A model generated the notes under the pieces. That model did no database searches. It saw only the letters and a program-made list of their open reading frames with translations, and was not told the origin of the DNA. A stretch of DNA of 64,000 bases from Halosimplex halobium (lineage in GTDB: Archaea > Halobacteriota > Halobacteria > Halobacteriales > Haloarculaceae): NCBI RefSeq assembly GCF_051414055.1, contig NZ_JBLKNX010000003.1:1-64000 (forward strand), written 5' to 3'. Position numbers and translations under genes: made by a program. This document shows positions 8,926 to 17,395 of this stretch, in pieces; the first letter of the stretch is position 1, and each line of letters opens with the position of its first letter.

Positions 8926-9720
8926 ATGCCTGCTATCGAGACCGAGGACCTGACGAAGCGGTACGGGGACGTGACGGCGCTGTCGTCGCTCTCACTCGCC
9001 GTGCCGGAGGGCGAACTGTTCGGCCTGCTCGGCCCCAACGGCTCGGGCAAGACGACGACCATCGAGATACTCACCGGCCAGCTCGACCCCACCGGCGGGA
9101 CCGCGAGCGTGCTGGGCCACGACCCCGTCGACGACCCGCTGGCCGTCCGCGAGGCGGTCGGCATCCTCCCCGAGCGCGAGGACCCCCCGAGCTTCCTCAC
9201 GCCCCGTGAGTACCTCCAGTTCGTCGGCGACGTGCGCGACCTGCCGGCCGTCGACGACCGCATCGCCGAGTGGGCCGACCGGCTGGGCTTTGCCGACACG
9301 CTCGACACCATCTCGACGGACCTGTCGGAGGGCGAGCGCCAGCGCGTGATGCTCGCCCAGACGTTCATCCACGAGCCCGACCTCGTGTTCATCGACGAGC
9401 CGCTGGTCAACCTCGACCCGATCATGCAGGCCGAGGTCAAAGACCACATGCGCGACTACTGCGAGCGGGGCAACACCCTCTTTCTCTCGACGCACTTCCT
9501 CGAAGTCGCCGAGGAGCTGTGTAGCTCCGTGGGCATCGTCCGCGACGGCGAACTCGTCGCCGAGCGCGACCCTCGCGACCTCGACGGCGGGGAGCAACTG
9601 CTCGACTACTTCCGCAGGGAGGTCGAGCCCGAGGTGGGTGGGACAGCGACCGGGAGCGGTGCCGCCGCCGGACCGGCGGCGACTTCGGCCGGGGGACCCT
9701 CCGGCGAGTCCGAGCCATGA
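8926..9720 (+). CDS. ABC transporter, ATP-binding subunit (second system)
   Basis: This 264-residue ABC ATPase has Walker A GPNGSGKT near residues 34-41, a signature-like LSEGERQRV near 136-144, Walker B LVFIDEP near 152-158 and the switch histidine in FLSTHFLE. The last 40 residues are Gly/Ala/Ser rich and probably disordered. Its stop overlaps the ATG of the permease at 9717 (ATGA). It is the second ABC-2 exporter of the window but differs in sequence from that at 563, so a recent local duplication is unlikely. The cargo is not indicated. Confidence 0.92.
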   Translation: MPAIETEDLTKRYGDVTALSSLSLAVPEGELFGLLGPNGSGKTTTIEILTGQLDPTGGTASVLGHDPVDDPLAVREAVGILPEREDPPSFLTPREYLQFVGDVRDLPAVDDRIAEWADRLGFADTLDTISTDLSEGERQRVMLAQTFIHEPDLVFIDEPLVNLDPIMQAEVKDHMRDYCERGNTLFLSTHFLEVAEELCSSVGIVRDGELVAERDPRDLDGGEQLLDYFRREVEPEVGGTATGSGAAAGPAATSAGGPSGESEP

Positions 9721-11186
9721 GCGGCGCGGACGCGACGACAGCGGACCCGGGGACGACGGACTCACCGGAACCGAACCGCCGCGGCGGCCTCTCGACGCGG
9801 CTGCTCGTCCGGATGATCCGCGAGGAGTGGCGGCTGCAGGCGGAGCTGTTCGGCGACCGCTTCGCCGCGTTCCCGTTCGTGATCGCCGTCTTCGGCGGCC
9901 TGGGGGTCTGGTTGCTGACGGTGGCAGGCACCTCCATCGACGCGGTCGCGGCGGGGCTGCACGGCCTGGTCTTCTTCTTCGGGCTCCAGACTGGGACCAT
10001 CGGCCTCGTCGGGCGGGACGCGCTGCGGGACGTGCTGGGCGACATGACGCTGCTCGTGTTCTCGGCGCGAACGCTCCCGGTCACCTGGCGGCGGTTGCTG
10101 GCGGTCTTCGTCGTCAAGGACCTGCTGTACTACTCGGCGCTGTTCCTCGCGCCGCTCTCGGTCGGCTACGCCGCCGTCGCGCTCTCGGCGGGCGAGCCGG
10201 CCGCCCGCGTCGCGCTGCTGTGGCTGACCACGACCGGCGCGTTCGCCCTCGGCGTGGGCACGAGTCTGACGCTCACCGGCGTCGGGACCCGGAGCAGGGC
10301 CGCCGTGCTCGCGCTCGTCCTCGCGGTCGCCGCCGGCCTCCTGACGGGTCGACTCGACGCGGTCGCGCTCTCACCGTACGGGTTCTACCTCGACCCGTCC
10401 CTCCGGTCGGCGGTCACCGGGTTCGGGCCCGCGCTCGCGCTGGCGGTCGCCGGGCCGCTCGCGTTCGAGCCGGTCGAGAGCGGCGGCGCGCGGTCGGCGC
10501 CCCAGCGGTACGAGCGGGTCCGGTCGGCGATCCGCGACGGCGACGGGGTCGCCACGCGGACGCTGCTGGAGGTCGCCCGCTCGTCGGGGTCGGTGTGGAA
10601 GGTCCTCTTCTCGATGGGCGTGCTGTTCGGCGTCACCGTCCTGCTCGTCCGGGAGGTCGCGAGGGCGACGACCCTTTCACCGTCCTACGGCATCGCCGTC
10701 GGAACCCTGCTCGGACTGGGCGCGTTCACGACCTACAGCTGGGTCACGCAGTTCGACTCCGCCGAGGAGTACCTGCGCCTGCCGCTCTCGCTGTCGGCCG
10801 CGTTCGCCGGCAAGCGGACCGCGTTCCTCGTCCTCTCGGTTCCGGCGGGGCTGGTCTATCTCCTCGGCTCGCTGGTCTGGCTCTCCCCGGTCCAGGTCGC
10901 GGTCGGCGCGGTCGTCTTCCCGCTCGTCGCGGTGTACGTCTTCGGGGTGACGGCCTACGTGACCGGATTCTCGCCGAACGAACTGCTCTTCGACACGCCG
11001 CTGTTCGTCGCCTTCGGCGCGGCGCTGGCGGCGGTCGCCGTCCCGCTGGTCGTCGCCGCGCTCGCCTACACCGAGGCGCCGACCGTCGCCGTCGGCGTCT
11101 CTGTGGGTGTCTCGGCCGTCGCCGCCGCCGTCGGCGTCGCCCTCTCGGAGCGCGCGGGGCCGCGCTGGGGGCGGAAACTGCGGTGA
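9717..11186 (+). CDS. ABC transporter permease (second system)
   Basis: This 489-residue, highly hydrophobic protein appears to have eleven or twelve membrane helices. It follows the ATPase with a four-base overlap and should form the channel of the exporter. A hydrophilic N-terminus of about 30 residues precedes the first helices, and a soluble loop lies near residues 255-290. It resembles other haloarchaeal ABC-2 permeases only in general plan, and no motif reveals the substrate. The next gene is more than 100 bases away and looks independent. Confidence 0.85.
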   Translation: MSGADATTADPGTTDSPEPNRRGGLSTRLLVRMIREEWRLQAELFGDRFAAFPFVIAVFGGLGVWLLTVAGTSIDAVAAGLHGLVFFFGLQTGTIGLVGRDALRDVLGDMTLLVFSARTLPVTWRRLLAVFVVKDLLYYSALFLAPLSVGYAAVALSAGEPAARVALLWLTTTGAFALGVGTSLTLTGVGTRSRAAVLALVLAVAAGLLTGRLDAVALSPYGFYLDPSLRSAVTGFGPALALAVAGPLAFEPVESGGARSAPQRYERVRSAIRDGDGVATRTLLEVARSSGSVWKVLFSMGVLFGVTVLLVREVARATTLSPSYGIAVGTLLGLGAFTTYSWVTQFDSAEEYLRLPLSLSAAFAGKRTAFLVLSVPAGLVYLLGSLVWLSPVQVAVGAVVFPLVAVYVFGVTAYVTGFSPNELLFDTPLFVAFGAALAAVAVPLVVAALAYTEAPTVAVGVSVGVSAVAAAVGVALSERAGPRWGRKLR

Positions 11187-11286
11187 CGCGGCGGTACAGA
11201 CCGCTGACCGCCGGTCGTCGCACGGTGCCAGTCTCCGACCGGCCCCCTTTTGCCGCGACGGCCCTAACCGCCGGCCGAGCCACCGA

Positions 11287-12096
11287 ATGTCCACCACGTC
11301 CGACTCCGACACCTTCGACGACGTGCGCGGCGTCGTCCTCGACCTCGACGGGACGGTCTACCGCGGCGAGGGGGCCATCCCCGGCGCGGCCGAGGCTGTC
11401 GCGACCCTGCGCGAGCGCGGGATCTCGGTCTGCTTCTGCTCGAACAACCCGACGAAGACGCCCGCCGAGTACGTCGACCGCCTCGCAGGGATGGGGATCG
11501 AGGCCGACGAGTCGGAGATACTTCCCGCCTCGACTGTCACGCGGGACTACCTCCGGGACCACCACCCGGAAGAACCGACGTACCTCCTCGGAGCGGACTC
11601 GCTCGCCGAATATCTCCGGGCGTCCGATCAGCACCTCGTCGACGACCCGCGTGATGCCTCTGTGTTCGTCGCCTCGTGGGACGAGCGGTTCGACTACGGC
11701 GACATGCGCGCGGCGCTCGCCGGGATCGACGACGACACCGCCTTCCTCGGGACCGACCCCGACCGGACGATCCCCGCCGAAGACGGGTTCGTCCCGGGGT
11801 CGGGTGCGGTCATCGGCGCCGTCGCCCGCACGGTGGGGCGGGAACCGGATCGAGTGCTCGGCAAACCCTCCCCAGAGACCGCCGAGGACGCCCTCTCCCG
11901 CCTGGGTGTGCCCGCCGAGCGCTGCCTGGTCGTCGGCGACCGCCTCGACACGGATCTCCGGATGGGGGCCGACCACGGGATGGCGACCGCCCTGGTGCTC
12001 ACCGGCGTCTCGACGCAGGCCGACGCCGCCGACAGGGCGGTCGACCCCGACGCCGTCCTCGACTCGCTGGCCGACCTGCCGGCGCTACTCGACTGA
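11287..12096 (+). CDS. HAD-superfamily phosphatase, NagD/AraL type
   Basis: This 269-residue phosphatase belongs to HAD subclass IIA. Motif I is DLDGTVYRG with D19 and D21 as nucleophile and acid/base, motif II is SNNPT, motif III is the lysine of GKPSPET, and motif IV is GDRLDTD. The cap between motifs II and III is the size expected for NagD/AraL-like enzymes, which hydrolyse sugar phosphates or nucleotides. The ATG at 11287 is chosen because it directly precedes the conserved domain; an upstream open stretch overlaps the permease gene and is not used. It is monocistronic. Confidence 0.9.
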   Translation: MSTTSDSDTFDDVRGVVLDLDGTVYRGEGAIPGAAEAVATLRERGISVCFCSNNPTKTPAEYVDRLAGMGIEADESEILPASTVTRDYLRDHHPEEPTYLLGADSLAEYLRASDQHLVDDPRDASVFVASWDERFDYGDMRAALAGIDDDTAFLGTDPDRTIPAEDGFVPGSGAVIGAVARTVGREPDRVLGKPSPETAEDALSRLGVPAERCLVVGDRLDTDLRMGADHGMATALVLTGVSTQADAADRAVDPDAVLDSLADLPALLD

Positions 12097-12215
12097 CCGC
12101 GAGAATCCCCTTCGATGCCGAATAGGCGGCGCTCGGGTCCGGATTCCGACAGGTCGAGATACGCTTATGCTGTCGGGAGACTAACCACTACGCGGACTCC
12201 GAGGGGTCTACCACC

Positions 12216-12800
12216 ATGGCGAAGCTACTGCTCATCACCGGCGACTTCGGGGAGGACTACGAGGTAATGGTACCGTTCCAGGCGCTGCAGGCGGTCGGCC
12301 ACGAGGTCGACGCCGTCTGCCCGGACAGGGAAGCGGGCGAGACGGTCAAGACCGCGGTCCACGACTTCCGCGGCGACCAGACCTACCTGGAGGAGCGCGG
12401 TCACGACTTCGAGCTGACGGCGACCCTGTCGGCGGTCGACCCCGCCGACTACGACGGGCTCGTCCTCCCGGGCGGCCGAGCGCCGGAGTACATCCGCAAC
12501 TACGACGCCGTCATCGACGCCGTCGAGCACTTCTTCGACGAGGACAAACCGGTCGCGGCCATCTGCCACGCGATGCAGATTCTCGTCGCCGCCGACGCCG
12601 TCGAGGGGCGGACCTGCACGGCGTACCCGGCGCTGGAGGCCGACGTGCGCGCGAGCGGCGGGGAGTGGGCCGAAGGTGTCGTCACCGACGGCAACCTCGT
12701 CACCGCGCAGGCCTGGCCCGACCACCCCGAGTGGATCGCCGCGTTCCTCGACGTGCTCGGCACCGATATCCAGCACGGCGAGCCCGTCACCGCGGACTGA
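12216..12800 (+). CDS. DJ-1/PfpI family protein
   Basis: This 194-residue protein has the glutamine-amidotransferase-like fold of DJ-1/PfpI, a family of glyoxalase, protease-like or chaperone activities. The nucleophile elbow AICHAMQ carries C117, and the upstream LVLPGGRAPEYIR and downstream TAQAWPDHPEW stretches are family landmarks. Length is typical. It is followed by a run of six T residues at 12822-12827, a likely archaeal terminator, before the convergent dehydrogenase gene. The exact reaction cannot be told from sequence. Confidence 0.9.
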   Translation: MAKLLLITGDFGEDYEVMVPFQALQAVGHEVDAVCPDREAGETVKTAVHDFRGDQTYLEERGHDFELTATLSAVDPADYDGLVLPGGRAPEYIRNYDAVIDAVEHFFDEDKPVAAICHAMQILVAADAVEGRTCTAYPALEADVRASGGEWAEGVVTDGNLVTAQAWPDHPEWIAAFLDVLGTDIQHGEPVTAD

Positions 12801-12821
12801 CCGCGGTTTCGTCGGTTGTCC

Positions 12822-12827
12822 TTTTTT
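12822..12827 (+). terminator. T-rich terminator of the DJ-1/PfpI gene
   Basis: Six consecutive T residues lie 22 bases after the DJ-1/PfpI stop codon, in the short gap between two convergent genes. Oligo-T tracts are the usual archaeal intrinsic terminator. Confidence 0.55.
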
Positions 12828-12833
12828 CGACCG

Positions 12834-14327
12834 CTACGCTCCCGTCAGCCGGAACACCGCTCCGCTCTCGCCGGACACCTGCCCGCTGGCAGTCGTGCAG
12901 ACGAACAGTTCGCCGTCCGGGTTGCGCCCGAACGAGAGGACCATCGGGCCGAACTGTTCGTCCGACTCGACGGAGACGGTCGTCGTCGGCCACAGTCCCT
13001 CGTCGGTCTCGCGGGCGGCGAACAGCCGTCCGCCGGCCCGCCAGTCGGCGAATAGGTAGTGCCCCCGGAGGTCGGGCATCGCGTCGCCGTCGTAGCGGTA
13101 CCCGCCGATGACGGCGATGCCGCTCACGTCCGCGCCCCCATGGGGGTACTCGATCACCGGATCGCGTAGCGGTCGGCCGCGCGGGCTCTCCGACGGGCAG
13201 TCGTCGGCCTGGAAGCAGTGGGTCGCCTCCCTGACGTTCCAGCCGTAGTTGCCGCCCCGTTCGACGACCGATACCTCCTCCCAGGCGCCCTGTCCCACGT
13301 CGCCGACGAACAGGCGACCGTCCGGACCGAAGGAGAACCGCCAGGGGTTCCGGAACCCCCAGGCGTAGTGCTCGTCGAGCCCCTCGCTCCCCACGAGCGG
13401 GTTGTCCTCCGGGACCGCGTAATTGCGGACGGGGCCGTCCGGGTCGGCTCCTCCGTCTCCACCGCCGCCGCCCGTCGGCGTTCCCGCCGTCGACCCCTCG
13501 CCGTCCACGTCGATCCGCAGCATGCTCCCCAGCAGGTTCTCGGTCACGTCCTGGCCGTTGCCGCCGCCGACGGCGTCGTACCAGTCGTCGACGTGGCCGA
13601 CGCCCTGGTCGTTGGCCCGCCCGCCGTCGCCCGTCGCGACGTAGAGGGAGCCGTCCGGCCCGAACGCGATTGCGCCGGCGTTGTGGTTCCACTGCGGTTC
13701 GGCGATCTCCATGACGACCCGCTCGGAGTCGGGGTCGGCGGTCGCCGCGCCCGGCTCCGCGCGGAACTCCGAGAGGACGAACGTGTGGGAGTAGTCGTCG
13801 GGGACCCACTCGCGGGGCGGCGCGCTGTAGCGGACGAAAAACCGCCCGTTGTCCGAGAAGTCGGGGTGGAAAGCGACGCCGAGCAGCCCCTGTTCGGTGT
13901 AGCCGCTCACGTCGACCATCCGGTCGGACACGTCCAGGAACGGCTCCTCGCGGAGACTTCCGTCCTCCTGCAGGTAGACCTGACCGGTCTGGTCGACGAC
14001 GAATCGCCGACCCGGCTCGGGGATAGCGAGCGCCAGCGGCGAAGTGAATCCGGAAGCGACGCGCTCGGCCCCGACCGTCAGGTCCCCGAAGGCCGCCGTC
14101 CCTGTCGAGCCGTCGCTGTCCGTCTCTGATCCGTCGGTGTCCATCGAGCCGTCCGTGTCGCCGGCGGTGTCGTCGTCCGGTTCCTCGGTCGCTGTGTCGT
14201 CAGGACTCGACGGGTCGCCCCCTGTTCCCACACGGTCCGAGTCAGTCCCGCACCCCGCGAGACCCCCGGTCAGCGCCAGCCCGCTCACCGCGAGCGCTCG
14301 CCGGCGCGTCAGTCTGTCGTCGGTCAT
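12834..14327 (-). CDS. PQQ-type sugar dehydrogenase, Tat lipoprotein
   Basis: This 497-residue secreted protein has the beta-propeller of soluble glucose/sorbosone dehydrogenases (GSDH/YliI family). The start at 14327 gives a twin-arginine signal (TRRRAL at 7-12) and a lipobox LAGC with C26, so it should be exported folded and lipid-anchored. An acidic Asp/Ser/Thr linker of about 55 residues follows. Family strings include GLLGVAFHPDF, NHNAGAIAFGPDG, YVATGDGG and RNPWRFSFG. It would oxidise aldoses outside the cell if PQQ is available; no PQQ synthesis genes are in the window. An upstream extension to 14462 is rejected because it lacks halophilic character and would bury the signal. Confidence 0.88.
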   Translation of the reverse strand: MTDDRLTRRRALAVSGLALTGGLAGCGTDSDRVGTGGDPSSPDDTATEEPDDDTAGDTDGSMDTDGSETDSDGSTGTAAFGDLTVGAERVASGFTSPLALAIPEPGRRFVVDQTGQVYLQEDGSLREEPFLDVSDRMVDVSGYTEQGLLGVAFHPDFSDNGRFFVRYSAPPREWVPDDYSHTFVLSEFRAEPGAATADPDSERVVMEIAEPQWNHNAGAIAFGPDGSLYVATGDGGRANDQGVGHVDDWYDAVGGGNGQDVTENLLGSMLRIDVDGEGSTAGTPTGGGGGDGGADPDGPVRNYAVPEDNPLVGSEGLDEHYAWGFRNPWRFSFGPDGRLFVGDVGQGAWEEVSVVERGGNYGWNVREATHCFQADDCPSESPRGRPLRDPVIEYPHGGADVSGIAVIGGYRYDGDAMPDLRGHYLFADWRAGGRLFAARETDEGLWPTTTVSVESDEQFGPMVLSFGRNPDGELFVCTTASGQVSGESGAVFRLTGA

Positions 14328-14479
14328 GGGCCGACTTTGCGCTCCAGTGATAGGTATCTTGGGTTCGGGTGGAGGAGGTGCTGGCGACGGCCGGCGGACC
14401 GACGAGGCGATAAACGAGCAACTCGTTTGAAGATGTGAATCTCGAACCTTTTTTACGGACATGCGGACATGATACGCGT

Positions 14480-14731
14480 ATGGTTGACAGGCAAGACCTC
14501 CGCGAGCAGTTCACCGAGGCGTTCGAGGGCGCGGACTACCCTATCTCCAGCCCGATGGACCTGGTGCCGGCGCTGCCGAACGGGCCGGGGACGAAGTTCG
14601 AGTCAGGCGACTTCTCGATGACCGCGATGGAGCTCAACACCAAGCTCGGCAGCGGCAACTTCCCGTACGACAGCGTCGACGCGTTCGTCGACGACATCAT
14701 GGAACAGCTCGACGAGCAGGACCTTCTCTAG
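14480..14731 (+). CDS. MTH865-like family protein
   Basis: This 83-residue protein matches the small archaeal MTH865 family throughout, with the strings FTEAFEGADYPISSPMDL, LPNGPGTKFESGDFSMTA and ELNTKLGSGNFPY. The family has a known compact helical structure (EF-hand-like in shape) but no known function. A T-rich promoter element (TTTTTTAC, about 14448-14455) lies 25-30 bases upstream of the ATG at 14480, which settles the start. Its 3' end overlaps the convergent gene at 14728 by four bases. Confidence 0.88.
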   Translation: MVDRQDLREQFTEAFEGADYPISSPMDLVPALPNGPGTKFESGDFSMTAMELNTKLGSGNFPYDSVDAFVDDIMEQLDEQDLL

Positions 14732-15213
14732 CCGCCGGCCACCAGCGCCGTCGCGACCGTCGCCAGTACCCCCGCGCCGAGCAGGAAGTAGTTCGCCACC
14801 GCGTTGTCCGCTCGGGTCAGCGACACCGTGTAGTGAGTGTCCGAGACCGGCCGGAACGGCGTGATCCCCATCGGCGTCAGGGCGTCGGCCAGCAGGTGCG
14901 AGCCGACCGCGAGCCCGCCGACGAGGAAGCCGAACGCGCCCAGCACAGCCGTCCGTCCGACCGAAGTCGCCTGGCTCACCGCGACGGCCGCGGCACCGAT
15001 GGCGAGGCCGACGAGGACGAGGAAGCCGACCGTGTGCGTGGGGCCGCGGTGTTCGACGAACGGGATCCGCTGGTCCACGTCCGGGAGCCCCGAGAGCCCG
15101 ACGACGACCGCACCGCCGACCAGCGCCGCCGCTTCGAACCCGGCGGCCAGCAGGGCGCCGCCGACCGGCGCGTAGACCAGAAGCGCGGCCCCGTAGTGAC
15201 CGGTCCTGTACAT
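14728..15213 (-). CDS. Membrane-bound metal-dependent hydrolase (DUF457/YdjM-like)
   Basis: This 161-residue integral membrane protein has four or five helices. Conserved residues are the early histidine in RTGHYGAAL, the SGLPDVDQRIP motif, HRGPTHTVGF and the late SHLLADALTPMGITPF string, which together are the metal-binding signature of the YdjM (DUF457) family. The family is called metal-dependent hydrolase by homology, but the substrate is unknown. It converges on the MTH865-like gene. Confidence 0.85.
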   Translation of the reverse strand: MYRTGHYGAALLVYAPVGGALLAAGFEAAALVGGAVVVGLSGLPDVDQRIPFVEHRGPTHTVGFLVLVGLAIGAAAVAVSQATSVGRTAVLGAFGFLVGGLAVGSHLLADALTPMGITPFRPVSDTHYTVSLTRADNAVANYFLLGAGVLATVATALVAGG

Positions 15214-15313
15214 CGCCGTTCGTAGGTGTGGTCGTCACCGTATTTACGCCTCGGGGTCGGCCGGCGGGTTCGCCGCCCGAGCACTGAAGGCCGTGCCGGG
15301 CGCTCGATCCGGT

Positions 15314-15880
15314 ATGAGCGAGCCAGCGATGACGCGGTTCCCGGTCCCGGACGTGGACAAACTGCCCGACGACCTCCAGGAGCGCATCGCCGAAGAGGCG
15401 GACGACGCCGGCTTCGTCCCGAACGTCTTCCGCGCGCTGGCCTACCGGCCGTCGCACTTCCGCGCGTTCTTCCAGTACTACGACGCCCTGGTCGAGCACA
15501 CCGAACTCGCCCGCGCGGAGGTCGAGATGATAGTCGTCGCCGTCAGCGGCGCCAACGACTGCCTCTACTGCAACGTCGCCCACGGCGCGCTCGCCCGCAT
15601 CTACGCCGACGACCCACAGATCGCCGAGCAGTTGATGAGCAACCACCGCACAGCGAACGTCTCCGAGACCCATCGGGCGATGCTCGACTTTGCCGTGAAG
15701 CTGACCGAGAACGCGGCCGATATCGACGAGGACGACTTCGAGCGGCTGCGCGAGCACGGCTTCTCGCAGCGGGCGATCTGGGACATCGGGAGCGTCGCGG
15801 CCTTCTTCAACCTCTCGAACCGGATGGCCCACCTCGCGGACATGCGGCCCAACGACGAGTTCTACGAGCTTGGGCGGTGA
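15314..15880 (+). CDS. Peroxidase-related (AhpD/CMD-like) protein
   Basis: This 188-residue protein belongs to the carboxymuconolactone decarboxylase/AhpD superfamily, in the peroxidase-related enzyme group. The redox motif CLYC (C83, C86) is followed by H90 in the order Cys-x-x-Cys-x-x-x-His that marks AhpD-like disulfide reductases. It may detoxify peroxides using thiols; the partner is not known. The ATG at 15314 is preferred over an upstream in-frame start because the family begins with FPVPDVDKLP soon after it. Confidence 0.88.
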   Translation: MSEPAMTRFPVPDVDKLPDDLQERIAEEADDAGFVPNVFRALAYRPSHFRAFFQYYDALVEHTELARAEVEMIVVAVSGANDCLYCNVAHGALARIYADDPQIAEQLMSNHRTANVSETHRAMLDFAVKLTENAADIDEDDFERLREHGFSQRAIWDIGSVAAFFNLSNRMAHLADMRPNDEFYELGR

Positions 15881-15948
15881 AGGCGTTCGGTCGCGACTGT
15901 CGTCGTCGAACCGATCGATAGCGCGGCCGATCGGTGCAACACCCTTAA

Positions 15949-15968
15949 GGATTAGATGGGTCTAATCC
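15949..15968. promoter_or_regulatory. Palindromic operator upstream of the DtxR-family gene
   Basis: GGATTAGA (15949-15956) and TCTAATCC (15961-15968) are a perfect 8-bp inverted repeat separated by TGGG, ending six bases before the ATG at 15975 and directly after a TTAAGG promoter-like element. Dyads of this size between promoter and start are how DtxR/SirR repressors autoregulate. Binding by the product of the next gene is inferred. Confidence 0.7.
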
Positions 15969-15974
15969 GGGGTG

Positions 15975-16670
15975 ATGCTCAGCGCCAAGATGGAGGATTA
16001 CCTGAAGGCGATCTACGAGCTCCAGCGGGAGGGCGAGGAGCCGGTGGCGACCTCGCGCATCGCCGAGTTGCTGGACGTGACGGCGCCGACGGCGACCAGC
16101 ATGATGGAGAAGCTGGAGGAGCGGGAGCTCGTGGAGCGCGAGAAGTACAAGGGCGTCCGGCTGACGCCCGAGGGGGAGACCGTGGCGCTGGAAGTGGTCC
16201 GTCACCACCGGCTGCTGGAGACCTACCTCACCGAGGAGCTGGGCTACGACTGGGCGGAGGTCCACGACGAGGCCGACCGGCTGGAACACCACATCAGCGA
16301 GGAGTTCGAGCGCCGGGTCGCCGAACGGCTCGACGACCCGACCGTCGACCCCCACGGCGACCCGATCCCGACCGACGCGCTGGACCCGGTCGACGAGACG
16401 GCCGGCGACACCCTCGACGAGTGCGCGGAGGGCGAGACTGTCGTCGTCCGGCGCGTGAGCGACCGCGACCCGGAGGAGCTGGCCTACCTCGACGACGCCG
16501 GCATTACGCCGGACACCGAACTCGTCGTCGCGGAGGTCGCGCCCATCGGGATGCTCACCGTTCGGCTCGTCGACGCCGACGAAACCGTCTCGCTTCCCGA
16601 GGGCGTCGCAGGGACGATATTCGTGGACGCGCTCGAAGAACCCGCCGAGAGCGCCAGCGGGGCGGCCTGA
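15975..16670 (+). CDS. DtxR/SirR-family metal-dependent transcriptional regulator
   Basis: This 231-residue regulator (from the second of two adjacent starts, GTG then ATG) has an N-terminal winged helix (about 1-60, including TSRIAELLDVTAPTATSMM), a metal-binding dimerisation domain (about 65-140, with E/H residues in VVRHHRLLETYL and HHISEEFERR) and a C-terminal FeoA/SH3-like domain. It should repress iron or manganese uptake when metal-loaded. A perfect palindrome sits in its own promoter, suggesting autoregulation. Haloarchaeal homologues are named SirR, Idr or TroR. Confidence 0.92.
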   Translation: MLSAKMEDYLKAIYELQREGEEPVATSRIAELLDVTAPTATSMMEKLEERELVEREKYKGVRLTPEGETVALEVVRHHRLLETYLTEELGYDWAEVHDEADRLEHHISEEFERRVAERLDDPTVDPHGDPIPTDALDPVDETAGDTLDECAEGETVVVRRVSDRDPEELAYLDDAGITPDTELVVAEVAPIGMLTVRLVDADETVSLPEGVAGTIFVDALEEPAESASGAA

Positions 16671-16774
16671 GCCGCTTCCCGGCCGCCCGTCACGCTCATC
16701 GCGGACCGAACGGTCCGCGCCGCGCGCGTCGAACGGCCGAAACCAGTTTCCCCCGGGGACCGCTCGTCTCCCGT

Positions 16775-17371
16775 ATGCGCGACCTCGACGACACCGACCG
16801 GACGATCCTCGGACTGCTGCTCGACGACGCCCGCCGCTCGTGGCGGGATATCGCCGACGCCGTCGACCTGTCGCCGCCGGCCGTCGCCGACCGCGTCGAG
16901 CGCCTCGAAGACATCGGCGTCATCCGCGGGTTCACCGTCGACGTGGACCGATCGAAGCTCCGCGAGGGCGCGCCCGTGCTCGTGACCGTGAACGTGGCGC
17001 CGCGAGCGGCCTCGGCGGTCGCCGAGGCGCTGGCCGACGCCGACGCCGTCGAACACGTCTTTACGACCGCCGAGGAGCGCGTCGTCTTCACCGCGACCGT
17101 CCCGGAGGGCGACGTGCTCTCCGTGCTCGAATCGGCGGTCGCCATGGAGGACGTGCGCGACTACGAGGTGTCGCTGCTCGCCGACCGCTCGTGGAACCCC
17201 TCCGTCGCCGAGGCCGAACTCGCGCTGACCTGCGACGAGTGCGGCAACACCGTTACCGCCGAGGGCGAGACCCGCGAGTTCGACGGCGAGACCTACCACT
17301 TCTGCTGCGAGTCCTGCGAGGCCTCCTTCGTCGAGATGTACGAGGAGTTGCGGGAGGGCGCCGAGGGCTAA
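16775..17371 (+). CDS. Lrp/AsnC-family regulator with C-terminal TRASH metal-binding domain
   Basis: This 198-residue protein has an Lrp-type helix-turn-helix (about 1-50), an RAM-like sensor fold (about 60-140) and a C-terminal TRASH zinc-finger-like domain with C153, C156, C177, C178 and C181. The same architecture in Halobacterium (VNG1179C) is a copper-responsive activator of a copper efflux ATPase. Here a CopA gene follows about 2.4 kb downstream with a halocyanin, so the same role is likely. The ATG at 16775 is chosen at the domain boundary; a longer upstream open frame crosses the DtxR gene and is not real. Confidence 0.9.
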   Translation: MRDLDDTDRTILGLLLDDARRSWRDIADAVDLSPPAVADRVERLEDIGVIRGFTVDVDRSKLREGAPVLVTVNVAPRAASAVAEALADADAVEHVFTTAEERVVFTATVPEGDVLSVLESAVAMEDVRDYEVSLLADRSWNPSVAEAELALTCDECGNTVTAEGETREFDGETYHFCCESCEASFVEMYEELREGAEG

Positions 17372-17395
17372 CGCCGGAACGCCCGGCCGACGAAC

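Noticed and set aside
14328..14462. Upstream start of the sugar dehydrogenase
   Set aside because: It would bury the Tat signal behind 45 atypical residues.
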